Positions 24,626 through 33,818 of a stretch of 37,899 bases of DNA are shown in pieces. A model generated the notes under the pieces. The model did not search any database and had not been told where the DNA came from. It worked only from the letters and a program-made list of their open reading frames with translations. The stretch's first letter is position 1; each line of letters opens with the position of its first letter. The DNA comes from Deltaproteobacteria bacterium. Its GTDB lineage: Bacteria; Desulfobacterota; Desulfuromonadia; Geobacterales; Pseudopelobacteraceae. Position numbers and translations under genes: made by a program. The DNA lies in contig JAJZRX010000027.1 in the NCBI GenBank assembly GCA_021850095.1, forward strand, positions 1 through 37,899, written 5' to 3'.

Positions 24626-26653
24626 TCAGTTCTCATCCGGCGGCAGATCCTCCGGAACCGGCTCCGGCTGCTGTCCGGACAGATCCGGTTGAGGCGTTGG
24701 CGGGAATGAAGGCGCCGCCCCGGCACCGCCATGCCGGGGACAATATTCGGTCGGCTCGCTTCCGGCACGGTAGAATTCATCCCGTTTTTCCGGGCATTCG
24801 CTGGTGGCCAGCTTCCCCGTGGCCGGATCGATCGCCACCGAAACCACCGTTTCCGGCTGGAGGAAATCAACGGTCGCTTTCGAGGCCAGCGCCTTGCGCA
24901 TGAAGCGCTCCCAGATCGGGGCGGCGACGGCGCCGCCGGTAAAGCCTTTCCCGGCCGGGCGGGGCTTGTCATAGCCGACCCAGACACCGGTTATGATCTG
25001 CGGTGTGTAGCCCACAAACCAGGCGTCCTTGTAATCATCGGTGGTGCCGGTCTTGCCGGCCGAGGGGCGGGCCTGGCTGAATTTATTGAGACTTTTGGCG
25101 GTGCCGTAGGTCAGGACATCTTTCAGCATCCGGGTGGTCACAAAGGCGGTCTCGGGAGAAAGCACCGGTGTGATCAGGGGCGGGTTCTCCGACCAGGTCT
25201 GACGCTTGCGGTCATAAATCCGGACGATGGTTCTCGCTTCGGGCCGCAGCCCTCCCCCGGCCAGGGGGGTGTAGGCCAGCACCAGATCTTTCAGAGTGAC
25301 TTCATCGGTTCCCAGGGCCAGCGAAAGACCGCTCTGCGCCTTCTGCGGCAACCCCATCCTGCCGGCAAAATCAACAAAATAGGGGACACCGATAGAATCC
25401 AGCAGCTTGACCGTGATGACATTGTTGGAAAAGGCCAGCGCTCTGCGGAGGGAAAGTTCTCCATACTGCTCCCGGCCATAGTTGAGCGGCTTCCAGGTTT
25501 TGCCGTTGCCGCGATCGTACGTCACCGGCGTGTCGTCCCAAAGAGTGCTGGCGGTGATGCCCGATTCCAGTGCGGCGGCATAGATCAGCGGCTTGATGGC
25601 CGAACCGGGCTGGCGCCGGGCTAAAAAGGCGCGGTTATAGGAGGTTGCGCCGGCATCAACACCCCCCACGGCGGCCAGAACATCCCCCGTGGCGGTGTCC
25701 AGGCAGATCAGGGCCCCCTGCAACTCGGGGGAAACCCGCTTGACCCCATCCTGCAGAGCCTGTTCGGCCTGTTTTTGCAGATTCAGATCCAGGGCCGCCG
25801 TAACCTCCAGGCCGCCCCGATCGATGATTTCAGCACCGTAGCGTTCGATCAACTTGCTGCGGATATGGGCCAGATACTGCGGAGCCTGACCGGACGGCGT
25901 AATGGCAACGCGCTGGTTTCTCAATTTCTGCTGCTGCCGGGGGGTGATGATGCCGAGCTCAACCATACGCTTGAGCACAATATCCCGCCGGGCGGTCACA
26001 TTTTCGGATTTTGCCAGAGGATTGTAGCGCGCCGGATTTTTCTGGACACCGGCCAGCAGAGCGCATTCGGCTTCGCTCAACTCGTCCGGGTTTTTGTCAA
26101 AATAAAGCCGGGCCGCCTGGGCGATGCCCCAGGCTCCGTTGCCATAGTATATTTCGTTGAAGTACATCTCCAGAATCTGTTTTTTGGTGTATTTTTTTTC
26201 AAACTCGATCGCCAGGCGGGCTTCATCAATTTTCCGCTCGATGGTTTTGACACCCGACAAATAGCGGTTTTTGATCAGCTGCTGGGTGATGGTTGAACCC
26301 CCTTCGACCATTTTGCGCTTGACCACATCTTTCACCAAAGCGCGGGCTATGCCGCGCAGATCGATTCCGCTGTGCTCGTAAAAGCGGGAGTCTTCAACGG
26401 CGATGACCGCCTTCTGCAGGAAAGCGGGAATCAGGTCGATGGAAACCCAGTAGCGCTTTTCGGGCAGGATTCGGCCGACATAGCGCCGTTGATTGTCAAA
26501 CACCCGGATGGAACTGTAGCCGGAGGGGAGATGGGGATGGGTGGCAAACGCTTCCTGGGCCGGCGCCGAAGCGGAAAAGGCCAGCAGCAGAAGAACGGCA
26601 AGAAAGCAAAATGAGAGACGTTTTCGATAACGGGTAAATCCAGGGCAGCTCAA
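24626..26653 (-). CDS. Class A penicillin-binding protein (PBP1A-like)
   Basis: 675 residues. The TTG start at 26653 is the only start before an in-frame stop; AAGGAG lies 12 bases upstream, which is long. The glycosyltransferase domain (about 60-240) has EDSRFYEHSGID (Glu87), EGGSTITQQLIKN and RKIDEARLAIEFEKKYTKKQILE. The transpeptidase domain has SxxK as SAIK (Ser351, Lys354), SNN (409-411) and KTGTT (534-538). The end is proline-rich. It polymerises and cross-links peptidoglycan in the periplasm. The N-terminal hydrophobic segment (11-32) ends in SASAPAQ, which looks partly like a cleavage site. The N-terminus is short, without a long cytoplasmic tail. Confidence 0.92.
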   Translation of the reverse strand: MSCPGFTRYRKRLSFCFLAVLLLLAFSASAPAQEAFATHPHLPSGYSSIRVFDNQRRYVGRILPEKRYWVSIDLIPAFLQKAVIAVEDSRFYEHSGIDLRGIARALVKDVVKRKMVEGGSTITQQLIKNRYLSGVKTIERKIDEARLAIEFEKKYTKKQILEMYFNEIYYGNGAWGIAQAARLYFDKNPDELSEAECALLAGVQKNPARYNPLAKSENVTARRDIVLKRMVELGIITPRQQQKLRNQRVAITPSGQAPQYLAHIRSKLIERYGAEIIDRGGLEVTAALDLNLQKQAEQALQDGVKRVSPELQGALICLDTATGDVLAAVGGVDAGATSYNRAFLARRQPGSAIKPLIYAAALESGITASTLWDDTPVTYDRGNGKTWKPLNYGREQYGELSLRRALAFSNNVITVKLLDSIGVPYFVDFAGRMGLPQKAQSGLSLALGTDEVTLKDLVLAYTPLAGGGLRPEARTIVRIYDRKRQTWSENPPLITPVLSPETAFVTTRMLKDVLTYGTAKSLNKFSQARPSAGKTGTTDDYKDAWFVGYTPQIITGVWVGYDKPRPAGKGFTGGAVAAPIWERFMRKALASKATVDFLQPETVVSVAIDPATGKLATSECPEKRDEFYRAGSEPTEYCPRHGGAGAAPSFPPTPQPDLSGQQPEPVPEDLPPDEN

Positions 26654-26728
26654 GGTGTTGGTTTACTCCTTCAAGGAGAGTGGGCAGCACGGAAGGACGG
26701 TATGGCAGAACTGATACGGGCGGCCTCG

Positions 26729-27439
26729 CTACAGATACTGTTCTTTCAGGTCACGGATGATTTCCACCTGCAGGCTGAAGATGAACTGGGAAAGCAGCAG
26801 TTCCAGCTTGTTGTCCGGAGCGAAGGTCACCACCGCCCGGCACCCGTTTTCGGTATCAAAATATTTCAGCAACCGGGCAGGCACCTCGACCCGCCCGCCG
26901 GGCAGACTGCAGACAAATGTCCCCTCGATATTGATTTCAACCGTCGGTTTGACCGCCAGATGCAGGGAAACGCCGGTAACGGAAATATCGGCCACTTTTC
27001 CGGCCAGCGTCACGCCCGGCGCACTGAAGTTCCCCTGCAGCGGGAAATCCACCTCAACCCGCACCGCCCCGCGCCTCTCGGCGGCAATCTGGGCATAGGC
27101 AAAGCGGGTCAGGATGGCCCGACAGCTGTTGATATTGGAGAGCGCCACATAGCAGTGAACCCCCAGACCGTTGGGAAAGCGGTCGCATTTGATCAGGGTC
27201 TGCTTGGCATGCTTCATCACCACGGCCTGGTTCTGATGAACATTCAGATCAACCCGGTCATCCATGACGTTGGTAATCGTGGCGCCAAAGCTGACCGGAA
27301 TTTCACGATAATAATTCAGCAGCTTCAGATCGCCGCCTGTTTTTCCGGCCTGGATATCCTGAAAGACCCTGATGATGGCATCGCTGTCTTTACGCCCATC
27401 CTCGAGGGTGACGAGATGAAAAAAATCCTTATCGGTCAT
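26729..27439 (-). CDS. PilZ-domain protein with PilZN-like N-terminus
   Basis: 236 residues from ATG 27439; GGGAG lies 12 bases upstream. Two earlier in-frame ATGs (27547, 27502) have no ribosome site, so the start is uncertain. The C-terminal half (about 130-236) is PilZ with both motifs: RxxxR in ERRGAVRVEV and DxSxxG in DISVTGVSL. The N-terminal half looks like the PilZN/YcgR-N type domain with NGLGVHCYVALSN. It should bind c-di-GMP and act as a cytoplasmic effector. It lies directly upstream of the PBP gene, in the same direction with 75 bases between. Confidence 0.82.
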   Translation of the reverse strand: MTDKDFFHLVTLEDGRKDSDAIIRVFQDIQAGKTGGDLKLLNYYREIPVSFGATITNVMDDRVDLNVHQNQAVVMKHAKQTLIKCDRFPNGLGVHCYVALSNINSCRAILTRFAYAQIAAERRGAVRVEVDFPLQGNFSAPGVTLAGKVADISVTGVSLHLAVKPTVEINIEGTFVCSLPGGRVEVPARLLKYFDTENGCRAVVTFAPDNKLELLLSQFIFSLQVEIIRDLKEQYL

Positions 27440-27640
27440 GTGCCGGGGCTGCTCCCTGAAACCGCAGTGATAGCGCTTGGAATCCCCGTGTATAAACATC
27501 ATTTGGAGCCGGTTTGTCAAGCAGGGAGTACCTTCGGGCAACGCCATCAGAACATTTTTCAGCGCTGTTTATGACTCCCCCCGCAGACCGTACCTGTCAC
27601 ATAAAGCGCGACCAACGGGAATGGTTCATTTCGTGATCCG

Positions 27641-27669
27641 TTGACAGGCGGGAATCGCCAGAGTAGATT
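27641..27669 (+). promoter_or_regulatory. Sigma70-type promoter of the DUF4388 gene
   Basis: TTGACA (27641-27646), 17-base spacer, TAGATT (27664-27669). It starts 67 bases before the ATG and fits housekeeping promoters well. It would drive the plus-strand run starting at 27708. Confidence 0.7.
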
Positions 27670-27707
27670 GGTTCCGGAATACCGATTTCCCCCGGAGATA
27701 CGGAACT

Positions 27708-29522
27708 ATGTCACTTAACGGCGATCTGGAATATTTTCCGATCATAGACATCATCCAGCTGCTGCATGGAACCAGGAAGACCGGGATCCTGCGGCTTTCC
27801 AGCCAAAAAGGGGAAAGCCAGCTGGTGTTCCACGAAGGGGATCTGGTCAGCGCCAACTACCTCAATAACCGGGTGCGGATCGGGCAGGTTCTGGTCAGCG
27901 CCGGAGCGATCACGGAGGGGCAGCTGGCCCAGGTTCTGGATATCCAGGAAAGCGCCGGGGACGAGCGCAAACCGTTGGTTATCACCCTGCTCGAGCACAA
28001 CATGGTTGACGAATCAGTGGCCTACAACGGTCTGGAATCGTTGATCGAGATGACAATCGTCGAGGTCCTGACCTGGAAAAGCGGAACGTTTTCACTGGAT
28101 CTTGGCAGAGGTGACACGACCGACCGCTATCATTTTTCCCGCACCAAATTCCCGCAGAGAATCGTACTGAACTCCCAGGGCATCCTGATGGAATCGTTGC
28201 GCATATTCGATGAAAAAATGCGCGACGGCACCATGGATGAGATTTTGAGCATCGCCGGCATCACCAATCTGGATCTGGATCCGGAACAACCGCACAACAA
28301 TCCGCCGGCGATTTCGTCGACCGGGTCTGATCAGGACTCCGCCCCTTCACTGCTCCAGAAGCTGCTGGCGGAACAGCGCGACATGATCCGGCGCAGCGGG
28401 GATCAAAGCTACCGCGAAGCGGACGCTCTTAAAAAACTGATTCTGGACGAGTTTCCGGCCGCATCGAAAGAGCAGAAACGGCAGATCTTCAGACTGCTGT
28501 CCGGCCCGCTTCCGGACGGAACCGCCGCCGGCGAGCCGCCGGATCTGGCGGTGATCGTGATTACGCAATCGACGCTGATCTCGACCATCGTCAGATCGAT
28601 CTGCCATCAGCAGAAGATCTATGCGCTTTCGTCAGACAACGTGGCTTCACTGGCGATCAACATCAGGCTGCTGCTGTGCCAGACGGTGCAGCTGGTGGTT
28701 TTTCTCGACGTTCCCCATGACGCCGACGGGCAGGAAACGCTGCAGATCTGCAACGACATCCGGCACCATCCGCAGGCATCGCTGGTGCTGCTGGCCTGCC
28801 CCCGTTTCTGGGGCAGCCAGGGACTGCAGGCGCTCTGTTCGGGTATTCGCGCCATCATCCCCAAGCCCTGCCCGGAATGCGGGCAGGAATCCTCGCCCCA
28901 ACAGGCGCTGACTTTCTGCTCCGGCTTCAGAGATTATCTGCAGACCCTGTCATCGGAATACGCCAGCAGCGATGAACAGCGCTATTTCAGCTGCATCGCC
29001 CGCTTGCGCCGCTGCACGACACGCACGGAGATAGCCGATGCCCTGCTGGCCTACCTGATCCGGGTGTTCGAGCGGGCGATTGTCTTTTCGGTGACCGAAT
29101 CCGAACTTGTGGCCGAACAATCATTCGGGATCACGGGAGAAAAAGACCAGGGGGTGGAACCCCTTTCCAACCTCTGCATTCCGCTTGACGACCAGCAGAT
29201 TTTCGAGGATGTCGTGGCCACCGGTCAGATGTATTACGGCTTCCACAGCGATTCGACCTGGCCGCACCAGCTGTACCGGCTGATCGGAAGGATGGACAGC
29301 CCGGAAGTGCTGCTGTTCCCCCTGATCCGGGCCAACACTGTCGTGGCCTTTATCTACGCCGATTTCGGATCAAAACCGGCCTCGTCACCATCCCTTCGCT
29401 ATCTGGATGCGCTGCTGCAGTACACCACCGCCCAGATCAGCGTTTCGGCTTATCGCCAGAAATTGAAATCCATGCTGGAGCAGAGGAGGAACAAAGACCA
29501 TGACGAGCATCAAAGCGGATGA
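27708..29522 (+). CDS. DUF4388 (PatA-N-like) signalling protein with GAF-like end
   Basis: 604 residues. The N-terminus (LNGDLEYFPIIDIIQLLHGTRKTGILRLS...) is a DUF4388/PatA-N domain, with a following helical part up to about 180. Residues 275-400 look like a receiver fold (VIVITQSTLISTIVRSI, QLVVFLDVPHDADG) but with no clear phosphorylation site. The region 430-590 resembles a GAF domain. CPECG (about 395-400) is a possible zinc knuckle half. DUF4388 proteins are found with gliding, chemotaxis-like and two-component proteins in deltaproteobacteria. It probably integrates signals; ligand and output are not known. A good promoter precedes it. Its end overlaps the next gene by 23 bases. Confidence 0.78.
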   Translation: MSLNGDLEYFPIIDIIQLLHGTRKTGILRLSSQKGESQLVFHEGDLVSANYLNNRVRIGQVLVSAGAITEGQLAQVLDIQESAGDERKPLVITLLEHNMVDESVAYNGLESLIEMTIVEVLTWKSGTFSLDLGRGDTTDRYHFSRTKFPQRIVLNSQGILMESLRIFDEKMRDGTMDEILSIAGITNLDLDPEQPHNNPPAISSTGSDQDSAPSLLQKLLAEQRDMIRRSGDQSYREADALKKLILDEFPAASKEQKRQIFRLLSGPLPDGTAAGEPPDLAVIVITQSTLISTIVRSICHQQKIYALSSDNVASLAINIRLLLCQTVQLVVFLDVPHDADGQETLQICNDIRHHPQASLVLLACPRFWGSQGLQALCSGIRAIIPKPCPECGQESSPQQALTFCSGFRDYLQTLSSEYASSDEQRYFSCIARLRRCTTRTEIADALLAYLIRVFERAIVFSVTESELVAEQSFGITGEKDQGVEPLSNLCIPLDDQQIFEDVVATGQMYYGFHSDSTWPHQLYRLIGRMDSPEVLLFPLIRANTVVAFIYADFGSKPASSPSLRYLDALLQYTTAQISVSAYRQKLKSMLEQRRNKDHDEHQSG

Positions 29523-29787
29523 AAGCGAGTTCCAGGGTTACTGGCTCGATACCGGAAGTTCGGTGGCCCCGGATTACAACTGGGAGCGGATCCTGCGCCT
29601 GACGACAGACTATCTGGAAGAACTGGCCGCCATCGATAACGGACGGGAGAAGCTCTACCGCGATCCCGCCGACGGCAGATTATGGGAACTGACACCGGTT
29701 GATCCCAATCTTCCGGCCGGACCGCCCCTTCTACGGGTCATTCCGCCATCGCAGGCAGCGGCAAAATATGCCGTCAGCCTTGATTGA
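29500..29787 (+). CDS. Small Imm27-like protein
   Basis: 95 residues, ATG 29500, with GAGGAGG about nine bases upstream; it overlaps the DUF4388 end, so translation is coupled. The C-terminal half, EKLYRDPADGRLWELTPVD followed by GPPLLRVI and AAAKYAV, is like the Imm27 family, annotated from polymorphic-toxin loci. No toxin gene is next to it: its neighbours are a signalling protein and a hydrolase. So the name is a family label only and its role here is probably not immunity. No signal peptide or membrane segment. Confidence 0.6.
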   Translation: MTSIKADESEFQGYWLDTGSSVAPDYNWERILRLTTDYLEELAAIDNGREKLYRDPADGRLWELTPVDPNLPAGPPLLRVIPPSQAAAKYAVSLD

Positions 29788-29827
29788 AAAGGCAGCACTA
29801 ACCGGCACGCAAAACAAGGAGGCAGGT

Positions 29828-30619
29828 GTGAAAGCAGATATAAACGGTATTTCGTTGGCCTACAGCGACCGGGGCACAGGGCTCCCGCTGATTCTTATGC
29901 ATGGTTTTCCGCTCTGCCGCACGATGTGGGCTCCCCAGGCCGAGGCGTTATCCAAGGCCAACTGCCGCGTCATAACCCCGGATCTGCGCGGATTCGGCCA
30001 GAGCGGTTCAGGCGCCGGGATCGCCAGTATGGAACTCTACGCCGACGACATCGTGGCCCTGATGGATCATCTGGGAATCGACAAGGCGGTCGTGGGGGGC
30101 ATGTCCATGGGAGGCTATGTACTGCTCAATCTTCTGGAGCGTTACCCGGAGCGGGTTGCGGCGCCTATCTTCATCGTCACCAAGGCGGGAGGCGACGACG
30201 AAGCCGGTAAGGCCAGGCGCACGGCCCTGGCCGAAGCCTGCCGCCTCCAGGGCAGCCTGCCGGTGGCAGAGACCTTCCACAATATGCTCTTCGCCCCGGC
30301 GACCATGACCGACAATCCCGAACTGGTTGACCAGGTCTTCGGCTGGATGAGTGCGACAGATCCCGCCGGAGCGGCTGCCGGACTGATCGCCATGCGGGAG
30401 CGCAAAGACAGCACAGGGCTGCTGGCCAAAATCAGTCAACCGGCCCTGGTGATCGGAGCGGATCAGGACCAGGCTATTCCGCCGGTAAATTCGCGGGTTC
30501 TTGCGGAAGGGCTGCCGGATGCGGAGCTCTGCATTCTGCATGGCGGCGGACACATGGTAAATCTGGAACAGCCGGTAGGGTTCAACGAAGCGATCCTGGA
30601 GTTCCTGGCCGGACTTTGA
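29828..30619 (+). CDS. Alpha/beta hydrolase
   Basis: 263 residues from GTG 29828 with AGGAGG five bases upstream; the longer open frame upstream overlaps the previous gene. It has HGFPLCRTMW (oxyanion HG), DLRGFGQSG, nucleophile elbow GGMSMGG (Ser93), an acid in GADQDQAIP (Asp212/214) and His242 in GGGHMVNLEQP. This is the full Ser-Asp-His triad of the fold. Substrate unknown; the fold covers esterases, lactonases, dehalogenases and C-C hydrolases. It lies 40 bases from the Imm27-like gene and 41 from the next. Confidence 0.87.
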   Translation: MKADINGISLAYSDRGTGLPLILMHGFPLCRTMWAPQAEALSKANCRVITPDLRGFGQSGSGAGIASMELYADDIVALMDHLGIDKAVVGGMSMGGYVLLNLLERYPERVAAPIFIVTKAGGDDEAGKARRTALAEACRLQGSLPVAETFHNMLFAPATMTDNPELVDQVFGWMSATDPAGAAAGLIAMRERKDSTGLLAKISQPALVIGADQDQAIPPVNSRVLAEGLPDAELCILHGGGHMVNLEQPVGFNEAILEFLAGL

Positions 30620-30660
30620 ACTTTTTTGCAGTAAACAACTTCTCGGAGAGGTGAACTGAC

Positions 30661-31461
30661 ATGGCAATGGATGTGGTCGATTACGAGATTTTCGGTTCAG
30701 AGATGCAGTATGTGGAAGTGGAACTCGATCCCGGCGAAGCCGCCGTGGGCGAAGCGGGCGTTATGATGTACCTGCAGGAAGGCATCCAGATGGACACCGT
30801 ATTTGGCGACGGTTCTCAGCAGCAGGGCGGTTTCATGGGCAAACTGCTGGGAGCCGGCAAGCGGCTGTTGACCGGCGAGAGCCTCTTTACCACCGTTTTC
30901 CACAACGAAGGGAACGGCAAGCGCCGGGTCGCCTTTGCGGCCCCCTATCCGGGCAAGATCATCCCGGTGCATCTGGCCGATATAGGCGGAACCCTGATCT
31001 GCCAGAAGGATTCCTTTCTGTGTGCCGCCAAAGGCGTTTCGCTGGGCATCGCCTTTCAGCGCAAACTGGGGGTCGGCCTGTTCGGCGGCGAAGGTTTCAT
31101 CATGCAGAAACTGGAAGGTGACGGCATGGCCTTCGTCCATGCGGGCGGCACGCTGAAAGAGCTCGTATTGGCCCCGGGCGAAACCCTGCGGGTCGACACC
31201 GGCTGCGTGGTGGCCTTTCAGCCCTCGGTGAATTTTGATATCCAGTTCGTTGGCAAGATCAAGTCAGCCGTCTTCGGCGGCGAGGGGTTCTTCTACGCCA
31301 CCCTGACCGGCCCCGGCAAAGTCTGGCTGCAATCACTGCCGTTGTCGCGGCTTGCCAATCGCATTATCATGTCGGCCCCCGCCGTTGGCGGCCGCTCCGG
31401 CGATCAGGGGTCCCTGCTCGGCGCTGGCGTATTGGGCGGTCTGCTTGGCAGCGATGACTGA
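30661..31461 (+). CDS. TIGR00266/AIM24-family protein
   Basis: 266 residues, ATG with GGAGAGGTG upstream. The family pattern is clear: [20 protein letters not shown], a MDTVFGDG segment, [11 protein letters not shown], then [21 protein letters not shown] and [19 protein letters not shown]. These beta-rich proteins are distantly like mitochondrial AIM24 and tryptophan RNA-binding attenuator folds. Their role is unknown; no membrane segment is seen except the Gly/Leu-rich tail [10 protein letters not shown]. Its last 8 bases overlap the start of the M48 gene (ATGACTGA), a sign of coupled translation. AIM24-like proteins often neighbour membrane proteases. Confidence 0.9.
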   Translation: MAMDVVDYEIFGSEMQYVEVELDPGEAAVGEAGVMMYLQEGIQMDTVFGDGSQQQGGFMGKLLGAGKRLLTGESLFTTVFHNEGNGKRRVAFAAPYPGKIIPVHLADIGGTLICQKDSFLCAAKGVSLGIAFQRKLGVGLFGGEGFIMQKLEGDGMAFVHAGGTLKELVLAPGETLRVDTGCVVAFQPSVNFDIQFVGKIKSAVFGGEGFFYATLTGPGKVWLQSLPLSRLANRIIMSAPAVGGRSGDQGSLLGAGVLGGLLGSDD

Positions 31462-32560
31462 CCGCCCGTTTGCCGGACGCCTGTTCGGACCGGGCCTGCC
31501 GGGCGCCGGAATGAACGCAACCGGATGCTGGACGGAATCGGGGGCGCTCCGCGTATCCACCCCGGGAGCGCAACCGGCCGAATTTCAAGCCGAAGCCCTT
31601 GAGATCGCTGCTGCCGGCTTTAACGACGCCGGCCTGCGCATCTCCTGGGAGGGACCGGACGGCGCCGGCACCTTCATGGTCGAATCGGAGGTTGAACGCA
31701 GTGCCTGTGCCGCCTCGGCGCCTTCCGGGCTTAACACCCGCATAGCAGCCGCATCCGGTCAGCGTTCACGCCTGGAGCGACACTTCCGGGTCGGCTGGCT
31801 GCTGCTGGCTCTGTTTCTGTCACTGCCACTGATCGGAATCGGCGCCTTTCTGCTGCAGGCCGACCGCATCACCGACTGGGCGGTGGCGCACATATCCCCG
31901 CGCCACGAGGCACGGCTTGGCGACCTGGTGCTGGCCCAGACCCGCCTGCAGATGAAGATCATCGACCGCGGCCAGGCCGTCGATGCCTTAAGCTCCATCG
32001 GCAGCAAGCTCACATCCGGCTCGCCCCACAGCTATCGCTGGTTCGTGGCCGACCGACCGGATCTGAATGCCTTTGCCGCCCCCGGCGGAGTTGTGGTCGT
32101 TTTCAGCGGCCTGCTCCGCTCCGCCGGGTCGGCCGAGGAGCTCGCCGGAGTCCTGGCCCACGAAGTGGCCCACGCCGAACTGCGCCACAGCCTGCGCGGC
32201 CTGATCAAGAGCCTCGGACTGCGTGCGCTGGTCATGCTGGTGATCGGAGACGCATCCGGGGGCGTTTTCGCCGATGCGGCCACCAGATTGACCGAACTGC
32301 GCTTCTCCCGCGAAGCAGAGCGGGAGGCGGATGACGAAGGGCTGCGACGTCTGGTTGCAGCCCGGATCGACCCGCACGGCATGCTCCGTTTCTACGAAAA
32401 GCTGGCCGGTGAAAAACGGCTTGCCCCGCCAGCGATCCTCTCCACCCACCCGGCCAGCGGCGAGCGCCTGACGCGGCTCCGCAGGGAGGTAGCCGGGCTT
32501 ACGCAGACCTGGATAGCGCTTCCCATCGATCTTGAAGCGCTACAGAAGAACATCCCCTGA
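31454..32560 (+). CDS. M48-type membrane zinc metallopeptidase
   Basis: 368 residues from ATG 31454, overlapping the TIGR00266 stop by 8 bases; that overlap sets the start. The N-terminus (1-105) is a small beta-rich domain. One membrane segment (113-134) follows. The catalytic domain (about 190-350) has HEVAH (236-240) and the downstream EREADDEG ligand, and FSGLL before it as in BepA/M48C peptidases. So it is anchored in the inner membrane with its protease facing the periplasm or cytosol side that cannot be told. Role in membrane protein quality control is inferred from family and from the coupled AIM24-like gene. Confidence 0.88.
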   Translation: MTDRPFAGRLFGPGLPGAGMNATGCWTESGALRVSTPGAQPAEFQAEALEIAAAGFNDAGLRISWEGPDGAGTFMVESEVERSACAASAPSGLNTRIAAASGQRSRLERHFRVGWLLLALFLSLPLIGIGAFLLQADRITDWAVAHISPRHEARLGDLVLAQTRLQMKIIDRGQAVDALSSIGSKLTSGSPHSYRWFVADRPDLNAFAAPGGVVVVFSGLLRSAGSAEELAGVLAHEVAHAELRHSLRGLIKSLGLRALVMLVIGDASGGVFADAATRLTELRFSREAEREADDEGLRRLVAARIDPHGMLRFYEKLAGEKRLAPPAILSTHPASGERLTRLRREVAGLTQTWIALPIDLEALQKNIP

Positions 32561-32596
32561 TTCTGTTGTCCGCGAACAGATGACGCAAAGGCCCCC

Positions 32597-33790
32597 ATGA
32601 CGACCCTGCGGCGCAACATCCCCCTGCTCTACACCTTCTCCTTCCTGCAGATGACCCTCTTCCCCATGGCGATCATCACCCTGTTCTGGAAAGAGCAGAT
32701 CGGCCTGTCGCTTTCCCAGATCCTGCTGCTGCAAGGCATCTTCGCCGTGTCAATGGTGGTGATGGAGTACCCCTCCGGCTACATCAGCGACCGGGTCGGC
32801 TACCGCACCGCCCTGACGGCGGCATCGGTCCTGGGGCTTGTCGGATGGGGCTACTATACCATGGCCACATCCTTTCGCGACGTCCTGATCGCCGAGATCC
32901 TGCTCGGCATCTCCACCTCCTTTGTCAGCGGCAGCGACAGCGCCCTGCTTTTCGAATCCCTCAAGGCGAACGGCCAGGAGTCCGGCTACGCCCGCAGCGA
33001 GGGGCGCTCCACCTTCTTCGGCCAGACCGGCGAAGCGGCCGGGGCGCTCTTTGCCGGCGTTCTGTATGCCAAATACCCGCTGTCCCCTTTTCTGCTCCAG
33101 ATCGTGGTCTGGCTGCTGGCCCTGGCTGTCACCCGGGGCATGGCCGAACCCCGGCGCGAGCCGCAGCGCCACGGCAGCCACCTGACCGCGGCAATCGCTT
33201 CGGCGCGCTACGTCTTTGTGGAGAACCGTCGTTTGCGCATAACCGTTGTGCTCAGCATCGTCCTCGGGCTCTCCTCCTTCTACCCGGTCTGGCTGATCCA
33301 GCCCTACATGCGCGAATGCGGCGTACCGCTCGCCTCTTTCGGTCCGGTCTGGGCCGGCGCCAACCTGGTCGTCGCGCTCTTCGCCGTGGCCAGCCACCGG
33401 CTGCGGGCCTTGCTGGGGGAGCGGGGGATGATTCTGCTGGTGGTGCTGCTGGTCTGGGGAGGCTACCTGGGGCTGGGTGCAACTGTCGGGGTGTGGGGTT
33501 TTCTGTTCTACTACCTGCTGACCGCCATGCGGGGCATGAAGGGTCCCTACATGCTCCATCTGGCCCAGGCCGAGATCCCGTCGGCCACCCGGGCGGGGAT
33601 GCTATCGCTGCAGTCACTCTGTTTTCGGCTCATGTTCGCCCTGAGCGGCCCGCTGGTGGGGCGTTATGCCGATGCCCACGGCGTGGGACAGACCTTCCGG
33701 CTGCTCTTTTATGCCTACCTGGTGGTCCTGCCGCCGCTGGTCTGGCTGTTTCTGAAGCATCACAGGAAAGATCCCGAAGCCTGTTCCTGA
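32597..33790 (+). CDS. MFS transporter
   Basis: 397 residues; ATG 32597 lies 36 bases after the peptidase stop, with no strong ribosome site visible. About 11-12 membrane segments. The MFS signature is in the first half: YPSGYISDRVGYRTALTAASV, and the second half starts near 200 after a soluble linker with ENRRLRITV. It is like drug/metabolite exporters (DHA1 type) but the substrate is not predictable. It closes the plus-strand group; the next gene, HAD, is convergent. Confidence 0.87.
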   Translation: MTTLRRNIPLLYTFSFLQMTLFPMAIITLFWKEQIGLSLSQILLLQGIFAVSMVVMEYPSGYISDRVGYRTALTAASVLGLVGWGYYTMATSFRDVLIAEILLGISTSFVSGSDSALLFESLKANGQESGYARSEGRSTFFGQTGEAAGALFAGVLYAKYPLSPFLLQIVVWLLALAVTRGMAEPRREPQRHGSHLTAAIASARYVFVENRRLRITVVLSIVLGLSSFYPVWLIQPYMRECGVPLASFGPVWAGANLVVALFAVASHRLRALLGERGMILLVVLLVWGGYLGLGATVGVWGFLFYYLLTAMRGMKGPYMLHLAQAEIPSATRAGMLSLQSLCFRLMFALSGPLVGRYADAHGVGQTFRLLFYAYLVVLPPLVWLFLKHHRKDPEACS

Positions 33791-33818
33791 CAGCCTGGAA
33801 ATAGCACACACATCCGGA

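Noticed and set aside
29500..29787. Polymorphic-toxin immunity locus
   Set aside because: There is no toxin, PT-domain or secretion gene near; only the small protein resembles Imm27.
32845..33804. 319-codon open frame within the MFS gene
   Set aside because: Shadow in another frame, Arg/Pro/Gly-rich; the MFS frame has clear membrane segments and signature.
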